Shown here one piece after another: positions 19,463-27,873 of a stretch of 64,000 nt of DNA. Under the pieces are notes generated by a model that did no database searches, was not told the DNA's origin, and saw only the letters and a program-made list of their open reading frames with translations. How positions within the stretch are numbered: position 1 is the first letter of the stretch; the number at the start of each line of letters is the position of its first letter. The stretch is taken from NCBI GenBank assembly GCA_016718655.1, contig JADKCV010000001.1, positions 124,001 to 188,000 of the forward strand. Reading direction: 5' to 3'. This DNA is from Flavobacteriales bacterium. Its GTDB lineage: Bacteria > Bacteroidota > Bacteroidia > Flavobacteriales_F > PHOS-HE28. A program made the translations under genes and the position numbers.

Positions 19463-20755
19463 ATGATCACCATCGCAGCATTGCATCAGCGTTTCCAGGA
19501 ATGCTCCGGAGCCTGCACGGACACCCGTTCCATCGCTCCACAGAGTCTCTTCTTCGCCCTGAAAGGCCCCCACTTCAACGCCAATGCCTTCGCCGCCGAG
19601 GCCCTGACTCAAGGCAGCCGATATGCCGTGGTGGACGACCCGGCCGTGGCGCTTGACGAGCGCTTCCTGCTGGTCCCCGATGTGCTCACCGCGATGCAGG
19701 AGCTTGCCCGGTATCACCGTCGCACATTCTCCATCCCCGTGATCGGGATCACCGGCACGAACGGCAAGACGACGACGAAGGAACTGGTGCATGCCGTGCT
19801 CAGCGCCGACCGCCCCACACTGGCCACCAACGGAAACCTCAACAACCACATCGGAGTGCCGCTCACACTTCTACGGCTGACGGCGGAGCACCGGATCGCC
19901 ATCATCGAGATGGGCGCGAACAAGGTCGGCGACATCGCCGAACTGGTGGCCATCGCCGAGCCGACACACGGGCTCATCACGAACGTGGGGCGCGCGCACC
20001 TTGAAGGTTTTGGCAGTTATGAAGGTGTGGTGAAGGCCAAGACCGAGATGTACGACTTCCTTGGTGGCCATGGCGGCACCCTATTCGTGAACTCGGACGA
20101 TGAAGTGCTGATGGCCAAGAGCGAAGGCATGACCCGTGTGACCTACGGCACCGACGAAGGCAACTACACGCAGGGCAACGCCATCGCCGACGCGGGTCCC
20201 TTCATGGAACTGGTGTTCGAGGACCACCGCTTCCATGGGCACTACCACATCAGCACCAAGCTGATCGGTAACTACAACGCCCCGAACGCGTTGGCGGCCG
20301 TGTGCCTCGGACAGTTCTTCGGGGTGGAGGAGGACACCATCGCCGGTGCCCTTACGGCCTACACACCAAGCAACAGCCGATCCGAGTTCCGCGATACCGG
20401 CCGCAACCACTTGGTATTGGACGCCTACAACGCGAATCCCTCCAGCATGGCCGCAGCCCTCCGCAACTTCGCTGCCATGACCTCTGACCGGCCCAAGCTG
20501 GCGATCCTGGGCGACATGCTGGAATTGGGTGCTGACAGCCGGACTGAACACGATGCCATCGTTGGCCTGGTCAATGAATTGAACATTGATGCCCGCTTTG
20601 TGGGGCCTGAATTCCAGCGCAGCACCTCGGTACGATCCCATCCCAACGCCGCAGCGCTGCTCGAATTCCTGAAGAACGACCCCCTCACCGGGCACCTCGT
20701 GCTGGTGAAGGGTTCGCGGGGGATCAAACTGGAGACGGTCGTTGGGGCGCTGTAG
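19463..20755 (+). CDS. murF: UDP-N-acetylmuramoyl-tripeptide--D-alanyl-D-alanine ligase
   Basis: MurF adds D-Ala-D-Ala to the UDP-MurNAc-tripeptide, the last cytoplasmic step of the peptidoglycan precursor. The ATP-binding loop GITGTNGKTTTKELV is near residue 95, followed by the typical NGNLNNHIGVPLTLL and IIEMGANKVGDI. The C-terminal domain contains LDAYNANPSSMAAAL and LGDMLELG. At 430 residues it is complete. It follows gldJ but is separated from it by a terminator-like hairpin and may have its own promoter. It is convergent with the acyl-CoA dehydrogenase gene. Confidence 0.96.
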   Translation: MITIAALHQRFQECSGACTDTRSIAPQSLFFALKGPHFNANAFAAEALTQGSRYAVVDDPAVALDERFLLVPDVLTAMQELARYHRRTFSIPVIGITGTNGKTTTKELVHAVLSADRPTLATNGNLNNHIGVPLTLLRLTAEHRIAIIEMGANKVGDIAELVAIAEPTHGLITNVGRAHLEGFGSYEGVVKAKTEMYDFLGGHGGTLFVNSDDEVLMAKSEGMTRVTYGTDEGNYTQGNAIADAGPFMELVFEDHRFHGHYHISTKLIGNYNAPNALAAVCLGQFFGVEEDTIAGALTAYTPSNSRSEFRDTGRNHLVLDAYNANPSSMAAALRNFAAMTSDRPKLAILGDMLELGADSRTEHDAIVGLVNELNIDARFVGPEFQRSTSVRSHPNAAALLEFLKNDPLTGHLVLVKGSRGIKLETVVGAL

Positions 20756-20772
20756 GTCGTCAAAATAATTCC

Positions 20773-20805
20773 CTGTAGCGTCGACCCAGTGGGTCGACGC
20801 TACAG
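20773..20805. repeat. 16-bp inverted repeat, likely bidirectional terminator
   Basis: Perfect arms CTGTAGCGTCGACCCA and TGGGTCGACGCTACAG are separated by one base. T5 follows on the plus strand and ATTATTTTG on the minus strand. It sits between the convergent murF and acyl-CoA dehydrogenase genes, which suits a shared terminator. The core GTCGACCCA-N-TGGGTCGAC recurs at 62526-62544, so it also belongs to a dispersed palindrome family. Confidence 0.75.
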
Positions 20806-20843
20806 ATGCCTTTTTGGGATGTCGGTGCCTGACCGGTTGCGGA

Positions 20844-22013
20844 TCAGCCCTTGAGGACGGACCGGCTGATCACGATACGCTGCACTTCGCTGGTGCCCTC
20901 GTAGATCTGGGTGATCTTGGCGTCCCGCATCAGGCGCTCCACGTGGTACTCCTTCACGTAGCCGTAGCCACCGTGCACCTGCACCGCTTCGGTGGTGGTG
21001 CGCATGGCCACTTCACTGGCGAAGACCTTGGCCATGGCGCTGGCCTGGTCGTAGTTCAGGTGCTGGTCCTTCAACCACGCGGCCTTCAGGCACAGCAGAC
21101 GGGCCGCCTCGATCTCCGTGGCCATGTCGGCCAGCTTGAAAGCGATGGCCTGGTGGTCGCTGATGGTCTTGCCGAACGCCTTGCGCTCCTTACTGTAGGC
21201 GAGGGCCAGTTCGTAGGCACCGCTCGCGATACCCAAGGCTTGAGAGGCGATACCGATGCGGCCACCGCTGAGGGTCTTCATGGCGAAGGTGAAACCAAAG
21301 CCATCCTCGCCGATGCGGTTCGCCTTGGGCACCTTCACGTCCTGGAACATCAGGGTGTGCGTGTCGCTGCCGCGGATACCCATCTTGTCCTCCTTGGCAC
21401 CCACCACGAAGCCGGGCATTCCCTTCTCCACGATGAGGCAGTTGATGCCCTTGTGCCCCTTGGCTGCATCGGTCTGCGCCATCACCAAGTAGGTACTGGC
21501 ACTGTTCCCGTTGGTGATCCAGTTCTTGGTCCCATTGAGCAGGTAGTGATCGCCCATGTCGATGGCGGTCGTGCGCTGGCTGGTGGCATCACTGCCAGCC
21601 TCGGGCTCGCTGAGGCAGAAGGCGCCGATCTTCTCGCCTTTTGCCAAGGGCACCAAGTACTTCTGTTTCTGCTCCTCGTTGGCAAAGGTCTCCAGACCCC
21701 AGCACACGAGCGAGTTGTTCACGCTAACCACAACGCTGGCGCTGGCGTCCACCTTGCTCAGCTCCTCCATCACCAGCACGTAGCTGATGGTGTCCATGCC
21801 ACCACCGCCGTACTTGGGGTCCACCATCATGCCCAGAAAACCGAGCTCACCGAGCTGCTTGATCTCCTCGGCGGGGAAGCGCTGCTCGCGGTCGCGGTCG
21901 ATCACGCCGGGCTTCAGCACGTTCTGGGCGAAATCACGGGCGGCATCACGGGCTGCGATCTGCTCCTCGGAGAGTTCGAAATTGAGGCCGGCGAGGGTGG
22001 TGGTATCCTGCAT
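20844..22013 (-). CDS. Acyl-CoA dehydrogenase (short/medium-chain type)
   Basis: The enzyme oxidises acyl-CoA to enoyl-CoA with FAD and passes electrons to electron-transfer flavoprotein. The family motifs are all present: CLSEPEAGSDA near the flavin site, the glycine-rich GGYGYVKEYHVERLMRD, and the C-terminal ITQIYEGTSEVQRIVISR, where the Glu of YEGTSE is the catalytic base in short- and medium-chain types. I chose ATG 22013 (389 residues) over the TTG five codons upstream because it fits family length. Chain-length specificity cannot be read. A TACTTTTG box lies 22 bases upstream, and the gene is divergent from anmK. Confidence 0.94.
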   Translation of the reverse strand: MQDTTTLAGLNFELSEEQIAARDAARDFAQNVLKPGVIDRDREQRFPAEEIKQLGELGFLGMMVDPKYGGGGMDTISYVLVMEELSKVDASASVVVSVNNSLVCWGLETFANEEQKQKYLVPLAKGEKIGAFCLSEPEAGSDATSQRTTAIDMGDHYLLNGTKNWITNGNSASTYLVMAQTDAAKGHKGINCLIVEKGMPGFVVGAKEDKMGIRGSDTHTLMFQDVKVPKANRIGEDGFGFTFAMKTLSGGRIGIASQALGIASGAYELALAYSKERKAFGKTISDHQAIAFKLADMATEIEAARLLCLKAAWLKDQHLNYDQASAMAKVFASEVAMRTTTEAVQVHGGYGYVKEYHVERLMRDAKITQIYEGTSEVQRIVISRSVLKG

Positions 22014-22035
22014 GGGAATTCTGTTCAAGGGAGCG

Positions 22036-22056
22036 CAAAAGTAGGGGGTAACTTCG
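22036..22056. promoter_or_regulatory. Back-to-back -7 boxes between the acyl-CoA dehydrogenase and anmK genes
   Basis: The minus strand reads TACTTTTG at 22036-22043, an exact TAnnTTTG match for the dehydrogenase gene. The plus strand reads TAACTTCG at 22049-22056, five bases before the anmK ATG. The two boxes are only five bases apart, so the polymerases would face away from each other from overlapping sites. If transcription of anmK starts just after its box, the mRNA would be nearly leaderless. Confidence 0.5.
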
Positions 22057-22060
22057 CGTC

Positions 22061-23125
22061 ATGGAAGCCCCCGGAGCGGATCGGTACGAGGTCATCGGCG
22101 TGATGAGCGGAAGCTCGCTCGACGGGCTTGATGTGGCTTGGTGCGAGCTGGTCCATGACGTGGGCGACTGGAGCTTCAACATCCGGGAGGCCCTAACGGT
22201 TCCTTACGACCAGGCCTTTCAGCAGAGGCTGGTGCACGCCATGGAGGGCAGCGCGCTGGACCTGGCACGCCTGCATCGCGACCTCGGTGACCGCATCGGA
22301 CAGGCCTGCCGGGACCTGATGAACGGCCGGAGCGTGGACCTGATCGCATCCCACGGCCATACCGTGTTCCATAAGCCTGAGGAAGGGCTCACCACACAGG
22401 TCGGCTGTGGCGCGCGCATTTCAGCCATTTCAGGCACCACCACGGTCTGCGACTTCCGCAGCATGGATGTGGCGCTGGGAGGGCAGGGCGCGCCGCTGGT
22501 GCCACTGGGTGAGAAGCTCCTTTTCCCCGATCATCAGGCCTTCCTGAACATCGGCGGCATCTGTAATGTCGCGCTGCACAGTGATCGCAAGGTGACCGGC
22601 TACGATGTCTGCATCGGCAACCAGGCCTTGAATTTCCTGGCGAACGAGGCAGACCTACCCTACGATAAGGGTGGCGCAATGGCACGTACGGGCAGGATCA
22701 TCCCGGAACTCCTGAACGCGCTGAACGCCCTACCCTTCCACCACCAGTCTCCGCCGCGATCATTGGGTCGCGAGTGGTTCGATGCGTGGCTGAAACCGCT
22801 GATCGCGGTGCAGGCAGATCTACCTGATCGGATGGCCACCGTTGCTGAGCACATCGCGCAGCAAGTGGCCACAGCACTAGCCTTCGCCGAGGGACCGGTG
22901 CTGGTGACCGGCGGCGGCGCCCATAACACGTTCCTGCTGGAACGCATACGCTGCCTGAACACCACCCGTATCGAGGTACCTGATATCCGGACCGTGGACT
23001 TCAAGGAGGCCCTGGTCTTCGCATTACTGGGTGTGCTCCGGATACGCAAGGAGGTCAATGCCCTGGCCAGTGTTACCGGGGCCGTAAAGGATAGCATCGG
23101 AGGTTCAGTATACCGTATCAATTAA
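22061..23125 (+). CDS. anmK: Anhydro-N-acetylmuramic acid kinase
   Basis: AnmK opens and phosphorylates 1,6-anhydro-MurNAc released during cell-wall turnover, giving MurNAc-6-phosphate for recycling. The N-terminal IGVMSGSSLDGLDVAW phosphate-binding motif is diagnostic. Further support comes from LIASHGHTVFHKPEEG, QVGCGARIS and the late LVTGGGAHNTFLLERI. The 354-residue length fits the family, which is slightly variable in Bacteroidota. The gene appears to stand alone. The short leader and the adjacent -7 box support the chosen ATG. Confidence 0.94.
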   Translation: MEAPGADRYEVIGVMSGSSLDGLDVAWCELVHDVGDWSFNIREALTVPYDQAFQQRLVHAMEGSALDLARLHRDLGDRIGQACRDLMNGRSVDLIASHGHTVFHKPEEGLTTQVGCGARISAISGTTTVCDFRSMDVALGGQGAPLVPLGEKLLFPDHQAFLNIGGICNVALHSDRKVTGYDVCIGNQALNFLANEADLPYDKGGAMARTGRIIPELLNALNALPFHHQSPPRSLGREWFDAWLKPLIAVQADLPDRMATVAEHIAQQVATALAFAEGPVLVTGGGAHNTFLLERIRCLNTTRIEVPDIRTVDFKEALVFALLGVLRIRKEVNALASVTGAVKDSIGGSVYRIN

Positions 23126-23182
23126 CAGTAGTCCGGTGTTAATCACCGTGAACGTGTGGGGAGGTCAGCGGAACGCACCGGT

Positions 23183-23190
23183 TACCTTCG
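23183..23190 (+). promoter_or_regulatory. Putative -7 box for the amino-acid dehydrogenase gene
   Basis: TACCTTCG, one change from TAnnTTTG, lies 24 bases before the chosen ATG. Confidence 0.4.
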
Positions 23191-23214
23191 CCCCACTTGC
23201 AACCGGAACCTGTG

Positions 23215-24438
23215 ATGCGTGATGCCCTGCGCCGCTTTGAAGAGCGTGCCCCCGAGATCGTATTCGAATGGAACGATGCCCCTACCGGCGCCAAAGGCTG
23301 GGTGGTGATCAACAGCCTGCGTGGCGGCGCGGCCGGTGGTGGCACCCGCATGCGCAAGGGTCTTGACAAGCGCGAAGTGGAGAGCCTGGCCAAGACCATG
23401 GAAGTGAAGTTCAGCGTTTGCGGACCGGCGATCGGTGGTGCCAAGAGCGGCATCGACTTCGACCCGGCGGACCCGCGGAAGAACGCCGTACTGGACCGCT
23501 GGTACAAGGCTGTGATGCCCCTGCTGAAGACCTACTACGGCACGGGTGGCGACTTGAACGTGGATGAACTCCATGACGTGATCCCCATCACCGAACGCTA
23601 CGGTCTGCGGCACCCACAGGAAGGTGTGGTGAACGGCCACATCGGGACCGATGAGGTCGTTAAGAGCCAGGCCATCGCCCAGCTCCGCACGGGCGTGAGC
23701 AAAGTGGTGGATGACACCAACTACGTGCCCGTGGCCGGCAAATATGCCGTGGCGGACATGGTCACCGGCTGGGGCGTGGCAGAAAGCGTGCGCCACTACT
23801 ACCGCGTCTACGGCGGCGACCTGAAGGGCAAACGGGTGATCATCCAGGGCTGGGGCAATGTGGCCGCAGCGGCGGGTTATTACCTGGCAAAGGAAGGTGC
23901 ACGCATCGTGGGTATCATCGACCGGGTGGGTGGCATGCTCCTGCCCGAAGGCCTGAGCGCGGACCAGGTGCGCACGTTGTTCATGGACAAGACGGGCAAT
24001 CAGCTACGGATGCAGGACATACTGCCCTTCGAGGAGGTGAACGCGCGCATCTGGGACATCGGTGCCGAAGTGTTCCTGCCCTGCGCCGCGAGTCGCCTGG
24101 TGACCATGGAGCAGGTGGACCGCATGGTAGCCGCTGGTCTGGAGGTGATCAGCAGCGGCGCCAACGTGCCCTTCGCCGACCCGCAGATCTTCTATGGACC
24201 CATTGCGGAGCAGGCCGATGGCAAGGTGAGCGTGATCCCGGACTTCATCGCCAACTGCGGCATGGCCCGGGTGTTCGCGTACTGCATGCAACCCGGCAAT
24301 GACCTGGGGGACCAGGCCATCTTCGAGGATGTGAGCCGGACCATCGGCACCGCACTGGAACAGACACATGACCGCCATGGCGAGCGCACGTACCTGACCC
24401 GAACAGGCTTCGAGATCGCTTTGGCAAAACTGAACTGA
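23215..24438 (+). CDS. Glu/Leu/Phe/Val dehydrogenase
   Basis: The enzyme is an NAD(P)-dependent amino-acid dehydrogenase that interconverts an amino acid and its 2-oxo acid with ammonia. The catalytic-lysine motif appears as GGAKSGIDFDP, with the conserved Asp in GGDLNVDE. The Rossmann fold begins VIIQGWGNVAAAAG. The ATG at 23215 (MRDALRRFEERAPEIVFEW) is preferred over the upstream TTG and gives 407 residues. Whether it prefers glutamate, leucine or valine cannot be told from the motifs. It is followed 50 bases later by exbB, probably in a separate functional unit. Confidence 0.9.
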   Translation: MRDALRRFEERAPEIVFEWNDAPTGAKGWVVINSLRGGAAGGGTRMRKGLDKREVESLAKTMEVKFSVCGPAIGGAKSGIDFDPADPRKNAVLDRWYKAVMPLLKTYYGTGGDLNVDELHDVIPITERYGLRHPQEGVVNGHIGTDEVVKSQAIAQLRTGVSKVVDDTNYVPVAGKYAVADMVTGWGVAESVRHYYRVYGGDLKGKRVIIQGWGNVAAAAGYYLAKEGARIVGIIDRVGGMLLPEGLSADQVRTLFMDKTGNQLRMQDILPFEEVNARIWDIGAEVFLPCAASRLVTMEQVDRMVAAGLEVISSGANVPFADPQIFYGPIAEQADGKVSVIPDFIANCGMARVFAYCMQPGNDLGDQAIFEDVSRTIGTALEQTHDRHGERTYLTRTGFEIALAKLN

Positions 24439-24488
24439 ACATACTTCAACGGGCGCTGCGCTCGTTCCATTCCAACCCGAACCATCCG

Positions 24489-25202
24489 ATGCACTTCCCG
24501 CTCTTCACCCAGATCGAACAATCGGCTCGAGAACTTCTCGAACAGCAGACTGTCGCCACACCCGAACCCGTGATGGAGACCATCTCCATCTGGCAGCTCA
24601 TCGTGGATGGCGGATGGTACATCATGGGTCCAATGGGCATCATGTCGCTGATGGCTTTCTACATCATCATCGAACGGAGCCTGGCCATCCGGCGAGCATT
24701 GAAGGAGGAAAAAGACTTCATGAACAAGATCAAGGATTACATCCACGAGGGGAAGATCGATAGTGCCCGCAACCTCTGCGCACAGACCTCCTCTCCCATC
24801 TCCCGTATGCTGGACAAGGGCATCAGCCGCATTGGAAAGCCCTTGAAGGACATCGAGGTGAGCATCGAGAACGCGGGCAAGTTGGAGATCTATCAGTTGG
24901 AGAAAGGGCTGAGCGTGTTGGCCACCATCGCTGGTGCAGCACCAATGCTTGGCTTCCTTGGAACGGTCATCGGTATGATCGTCACCTTCCACACCATGAA
25001 GATCAGTGGCGCTGGCGTGGAGATCTCCGCGTTGAGCGGCGGTATCATGCAAGCCATGGTGACCACCGTGGCAGGCCTGGTCGTGGGCATCATCGCCTAT
25101 GTGGCCTACAACACTCTTGTGGCGCGGGTGACCAAGGTGATCCAGAACATGGAGGCCACCACCATCGCGTTCATGGACGTATTGGATTCACCTGCCAAAT
25201 AA
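24489..25202 (+). CDS. exbB: ExbB/TolQ-type proton channel protein
   Basis: ExbB forms the pentameric proton channel that, with ExbD, energises TonB or Tol systems. The 237-residue protein has an N-terminal periplasmic stretch, a first helix (YIMGPMGIMSLMAFYIII), a cytoplasmic loop, and the paired helices GAAPMLGFLGTVIGM and the TTVAGLVVGIIAYVAYN segment, which carry the conserved Thr residues of the family. The next genes are exbD (6-base gap) and tonB, so this is a full TonB energiser operon rather than a Tol-Pal set. Confidence 0.9.
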   Translation: MHFPLFTQIEQSARELLEQQTVATPEPVMETISIWQLIVDGGWYIMGPMGIMSLMAFYIIIERSLAIRRALKEEKDFMNKIKDYIHEGKIDSARNLCAQTSSPISRMLDKGISRIGKPLKDIEVSIENAGKLEIYQLEKGLSVLATIAGAAPMLGFLGTVIGMIVTFHTMKISGAGVEISALSGGIMQAMVTTVAGLVVGIIAYVAYNTLVARVTKVIQNMEATTIAFMDVLDSPAK

Positions 25203-25208
25203 GGGACC

Positions 25209-25604
25209 ATGGGACTGAGAAGCACACACCGGGTGGACGCGGGGTTCAACATGAGCTCCATGACCGACCTGGTCTTCCTGTTGCTCATCTTCTTCGTGAT
25301 CGTGAGCACTTTGGTCAGCCCCTATGCATTACCTGTCGACCTGCCGAAGAGCGCCAACAAGACCAAGGAAAAGCCCAAGGTCTCCGTTCGGATCGATGCG
25401 GAGGAGCACTTCAGTGTGAATAACGCCATGATCGAACCTGCGGACCTGGAGGGTGTATTGAAGGATGAGATGAGCAAGCATGCTGGCGATCAATCCATAG
25501 TGATGCATGTGGACCAGAGCGTTCCCACGGGACTGACGGTGAGTGTGCTGGACATTGCCAAACGCAACAAGTGGAAGATCATCCTGGCCACCAAACCCGA
25601 GTAA
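25209..25604 (+). CDS. exbD: ExbD/TolR biopolymer transport protein
   Basis: ExbD is the single-helix partner in the proton channel. Residues 13-38 (NMSSMTDLVFLLLIFFVIV) contain the essential membrane Asp. The periplasmic domain of about 90 residues has the expected RIDAEEHFSVNN and LDIAKRNKWKII segments. At 131 residues it is full length. The gene is preceded at 6 bases by exbB and followed by a structured 102-base leader ahead of tonB. Confidence 0.9.
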   Translation: MGLRSTHRVDAGFNMSSMTDLVFLLLIFFVIVSTLVSPYALPVDLPKSANKTKEKPKVSVRIDAEEHFSVNNAMIEPADLEGVLKDEMSKHAGDQSIVMHVDQSVPTGLTVSVLDIAKRNKWKIILATKPE

Positions 25605-25706
25605 GGGCGCGACATGTCGCGCCCGCCCACGAGCGCAAGCGAGTGGGTCGCCGCACCAGCGGCACACGAGGGTGGGCCGACCCAGGACCAGAACCGGACC
25701 ACGCAC
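25605..25706 (+). repeat. Palindrome-rich leader between exbD and tonB
   Basis: The stretch starts right after the exbD stop with a perfect 20-base palindrome, GGGCGCGACATGTCGCGCCC (25605-25624). A CCCAC...GTGGG hairpin (25626-25647) follows, then nested arms GGGTCG (25645-25650) and CGACCC (25678-25683) enclosing CCGC...GCGG. The reading frame of tonB is open through it, but composition and symmetry argue against coding. It may be a dispersed palindromic element or an mRNA structure that tunes tonB relative to exbBD. Confidence 0.6.
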
Positions 25707-26459
25707 ATGAGCACGATCAGCATCCAACAGCAACAGAGCGACCGCCGAACGGGCATCATCACCACGTTGGTGCTGCACGTATTGATGGTCCTGTTGTTCT
25801 TGTTCTTCGGCCTTTCGCAGCCCAACCCGATTCCTCCAGAAGTGGGGATCGAACTCGCCTTTGAGGATGCAGGAGGCCTCACCGGCGGCGACCCCGACCC
25901 CAACCCCGGCAGTCCGCAGGAGAGCGCCACACCCGTGACAGCACCCGCACAACCCGAGGATGTGGTCACCGATGAGGCCAGTGAGGTGGAAGTGCCCAAA
26001 CCGGTGAAGCCCACCCCGAAGCCAACGCCGAAGCCCGAGACGCCGAAACCACCCAAGCCCAATCCGAACGCGCTCTTCAACCCATCCACCAACCCCAGCA
26101 GTGCGCCTACCAACGGCCCACCAGGTGGGAACGACACCCCGGGGGAAAAGCCCGGAGGAGGCGGTATCGGCAGCTTCAGTGGCAAGGGATTCAATGGCCG
26201 CTTGGATGGCCGCGGCTTCATGCGGGGACCCAGTATCAGTGAGAAGCCTAGTGAAGGCGGCAAGGTGGCGCTGGACATCTTCGTGGATCGCAGTGGCAAG
26301 GTGACCCGGGTGGCCTTCAACCTTGATCGCAGCACCACCACCAGTCAGGTGCTGTTCAACTTGGCCCGTAAGGCCGCGCTGCAATGCACCTTCACCGCCG
26401 ATCCCAATGGACAGGCGGAGCAGAAGGGCGAAATGACCTTCGTCTTCATCCTCGAATGA
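25707..26459 (+). CDS. tonB: Energy transducer TonB
   Basis: TonB couples the proton motive force to outer-membrane receptors. I start at ATG 25707 (MSTISIQQQQSDRR, 250 residues), because the in-frame extension upstream is the palindromic leader. A single membrane anchor (TTLVLHVLMVLLFLFFG) is followed by a long periplasmic spacer rich in Pro and Lys (KPVKPTPKPTPKPETPKPPK), then Gly-rich sequence and a compact C-terminal domain of about 90 residues. The His in the anchor helix is typical. The stop overlaps the start of folC. Confidence 0.88.
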   Translation: MSTISIQQQQSDRRTGIITTLVLHVLMVLLFLFFGLSQPNPIPPEVGIELAFEDAGGLTGGDPDPNPGSPQESATPVTAPAQPEDVVTDEASEVEVPKPVKPTPKPTPKPETPKPPKPNPNALFNPSTNPSSAPTNGPPGGNDTPGEKPGGGGIGSFSGKGFNGRLDGRGFMRGPSISEKPSEGGKVALDIFVDRSGKVTRVAFNLDRSTTTSQVLFNLARKAALQCTFTADPNGQAEQKGEMTFVFILE

Positions 26460-27673
26460 CCTACGCGGAGACGCTGGCGTACCTCTACGCGCAGCTTCCC
26501 ATGTTCCAGCGCATCGGAGCGGCCGCCTATAAGGCCGACCTGGGTACCACGTGGGCACTGATGGAAGCCTTGGACCACCCCGAGCGGGACTTGAGGTGCA
26601 TCCATGTGGCAGGCACCAATGGCAAGGGAAGCACCAGTCACTTGCTGGCGAGCACCTTGCAGGAGGCCGGGTATCGCACGGGCCTGCACACCTCGCCCCA
26701 CCTGAAGGACTTCCGCGAGCGCTTCCGTATCAATGGGCAAATGGTACCGGAGGAATTGGTGGTCGACTTCGTCACCCGGCACCGCTCCCGCTTGGAGCCG
26801 CTCCAACCGTCGTTCTTCGAGTGGGGTGTGGCCTTCACCTTGTGGTGGTTCCGTGAGCAGTGCGTGGATATCGCAGTGATCGAGACCGGCATGGGTGGGC
26901 GCTTGGACAGCACGAACGTGGTGACTCCCGAGGTCAGTGTGATCACCAACATAGGCTGGGACCATGTCCAGTTCCTTGGGCCTGACCTTCCCTCCATCGC
27001 TCGGGAAAAGTCGGGGATCATCAAAGCGGGTGTGCCTGTGGTCATTGGCGAGGCGGAAGGAGCGGTGGCCGATGTGTTCAAGCAAGTGGCCAGCGATCAG
27101 GGTTCCCCACTTCATTTCGTCGATCAGAAGTCCCCCCTACCCCACCCCAGCGCGTTGGAGGGTGCGCACCAGGTGCGCAACGCACGCACAGCACTTGCGG
27201 CGCTGGGCATCCTACAGGACAAGGGCTGGAACCTGCAGGAGGAGCACATCGCGCGCGGATTCCAACGGGTGGTGCACAACACCGGTCTGAAAGGGCGCTG
27301 GCAGGTGCTGGCGGAACCACCGCTCACCATTGCCGATGTGGCGCATAATGTGGACGGGATCCGGGTGATCAGGAGCCTGTTGGAATGCACACCCTACGAG
27401 GAACTGCACATCGTGTTGGGCATGGTGAGTGATAAGGATATCAGCGCGGTCCTGGCCGAGTTGCCCCAGCGTGCCCGCTACTACTTCTGCAAAGCCGATA
27501 TCCCGCGCGGTCTGGATGCTGCAGCCTTGAAGGACCAAGCCGCGGTTCATGGCCTGCGAGGCACGGTGTTCGCGAGTGTTCAAGAAGCTTACATGGCCGC
27601 CCGGAAAGCAGCCACCCACAACGACCTCGTGCTGGTCACCGGCAGTGTATTCGTAGTGGCCGAAGTGGTGTGA
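26456..27673 (+). CDS. folC: Folylpolyglutamate synthase / dihydrofolate synthase
   Basis: FolC adds glutamate to dihydropteroate or to folates. The start is ATG 26456 (MTYAETLAYLYAQLPMFQRIG), overlapping the tonB stop by four bases; the in-frame sequence further upstream belongs to tonB in another frame. The ATP-binding loop is HVAGTNGKGSTSHLL, followed by TGLHTSPHLKDFRERF, and the Mur-ligase core contains IETGMGGRLDSTNVV and NIGWDHVQFLG. The 405-residue length is normal. It probably shares an mRNA with tonB and is followed by two tRNA genes. Confidence 0.95.
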   Translation: MTYAETLAYLYAQLPMFQRIGAAAYKADLGTTWALMEALDHPERDLRCIHVAGTNGKGSTSHLLASTLQEAGYRTGLHTSPHLKDFRERFRINGQMVPEELVVDFVTRHRSRLEPLQPSFFEWGVAFTLWWFREQCVDIAVIETGMGGRLDSTNVVTPEVSVITNIGWDHVQFLGPDLPSIAREKSGIIKAGVPVVIGEAEGAVADVFKQVASDQGSPLHFVDQKSPLPHPSALEGAHQVRNARTALAALGILQDKGWNLQEEHIARGFQRVVHNTGLKGRWQVLAEPPLTIADVAHNVDGIRVIRSLLECTPYEELHIVLGMVSDKDISAVLAELPQRARYYFCKADIPRGLDAAALKDQAAVHGLRGTVFASVQEAYMAARKAATHNDLVLVTGSVFVVAEVV

Positions 27674-27683
27674 GGAGAACTTC

Positions 27684-27691
27684 TATATTTG
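27684..27691 (+). promoter_or_regulatory. -7 box for the tRNA-Val pair
   Basis: TATATTTG exactly matches TAnnTTTG and ends ten bases before the first tRNA. A -33 element is not clear in the folC 3' end. Confidence 0.55.
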
Positions 27692-27701
27692 CGGCCCGTT
27701 C

Positions 27702-27776
27702 GGAGGCATAGCTCAGCTGGTTCAGAGCATCTGCCTTACAAGCAGAGGGTCGCTGGTTCGAATCCGGCTGCCTCCA
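27702..27776 (+). tRNA. tRNA-Val (anticodon TAC)
   Basis: The 75-base cloverleaf has acceptor arms GGAGGCA and TGCCTCC, an anticodon stem TCTGC/GCAGA around loop CTTACAA (anticodon TAC, reads GTA), and a T arm containing GGTTCGAATCC. The discriminator is A and no CCA is encoded. It is the first of a two-tRNA transcript. Confidence 0.95.
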
Positions 27777-27797
27777 CAAAGACCCACTTGATTACTT

Positions 27798-27872
27798 GGG
27801 ATGTTAGCTCAGTCGGTTTAGAGCGCATGCTTCACACGCATGAGGTCACTGGTTCGAATCCAGTACGTCCCA
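27798..27872 (+). tRNA. tRNA-Val (anticodon CAC)
   Basis: The 75-base cloverleaf has acceptor arms GGGATGT and ACGTCCC (one T-G pair), an anticodon stem CATGC/GCATG around loop TTCACAC (anticodon CAC, reads GTG), and a T arm with GGTTCGAATCC. No CCA is encoded. It lies 21 bases after the first tRNA-Val and is followed directly by a terminator. Confidence 0.94.
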
Positions 27873-27873
27873 C

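Noticed and set aside
20814..22103. Plus-strand open frame of 429 codons opposite the acyl-CoA dehydrogenase gene
   Set aside because: Antisense to an intact dehydrogenase and runs into anmK; no family resemblance.
25614..25706. N-terminal extension of TonB by 31 residues
   Set aside because: The frame is open, but the bases form perfect palindromes and the residues precede the normal cytoplasmic start of TonB.
27702..27872. Attachment site for a mobile element at the tRNA-Val genes
   Set aside because: No repeat of the tRNA 3' end was seen downstream and no integrase lies nearby.
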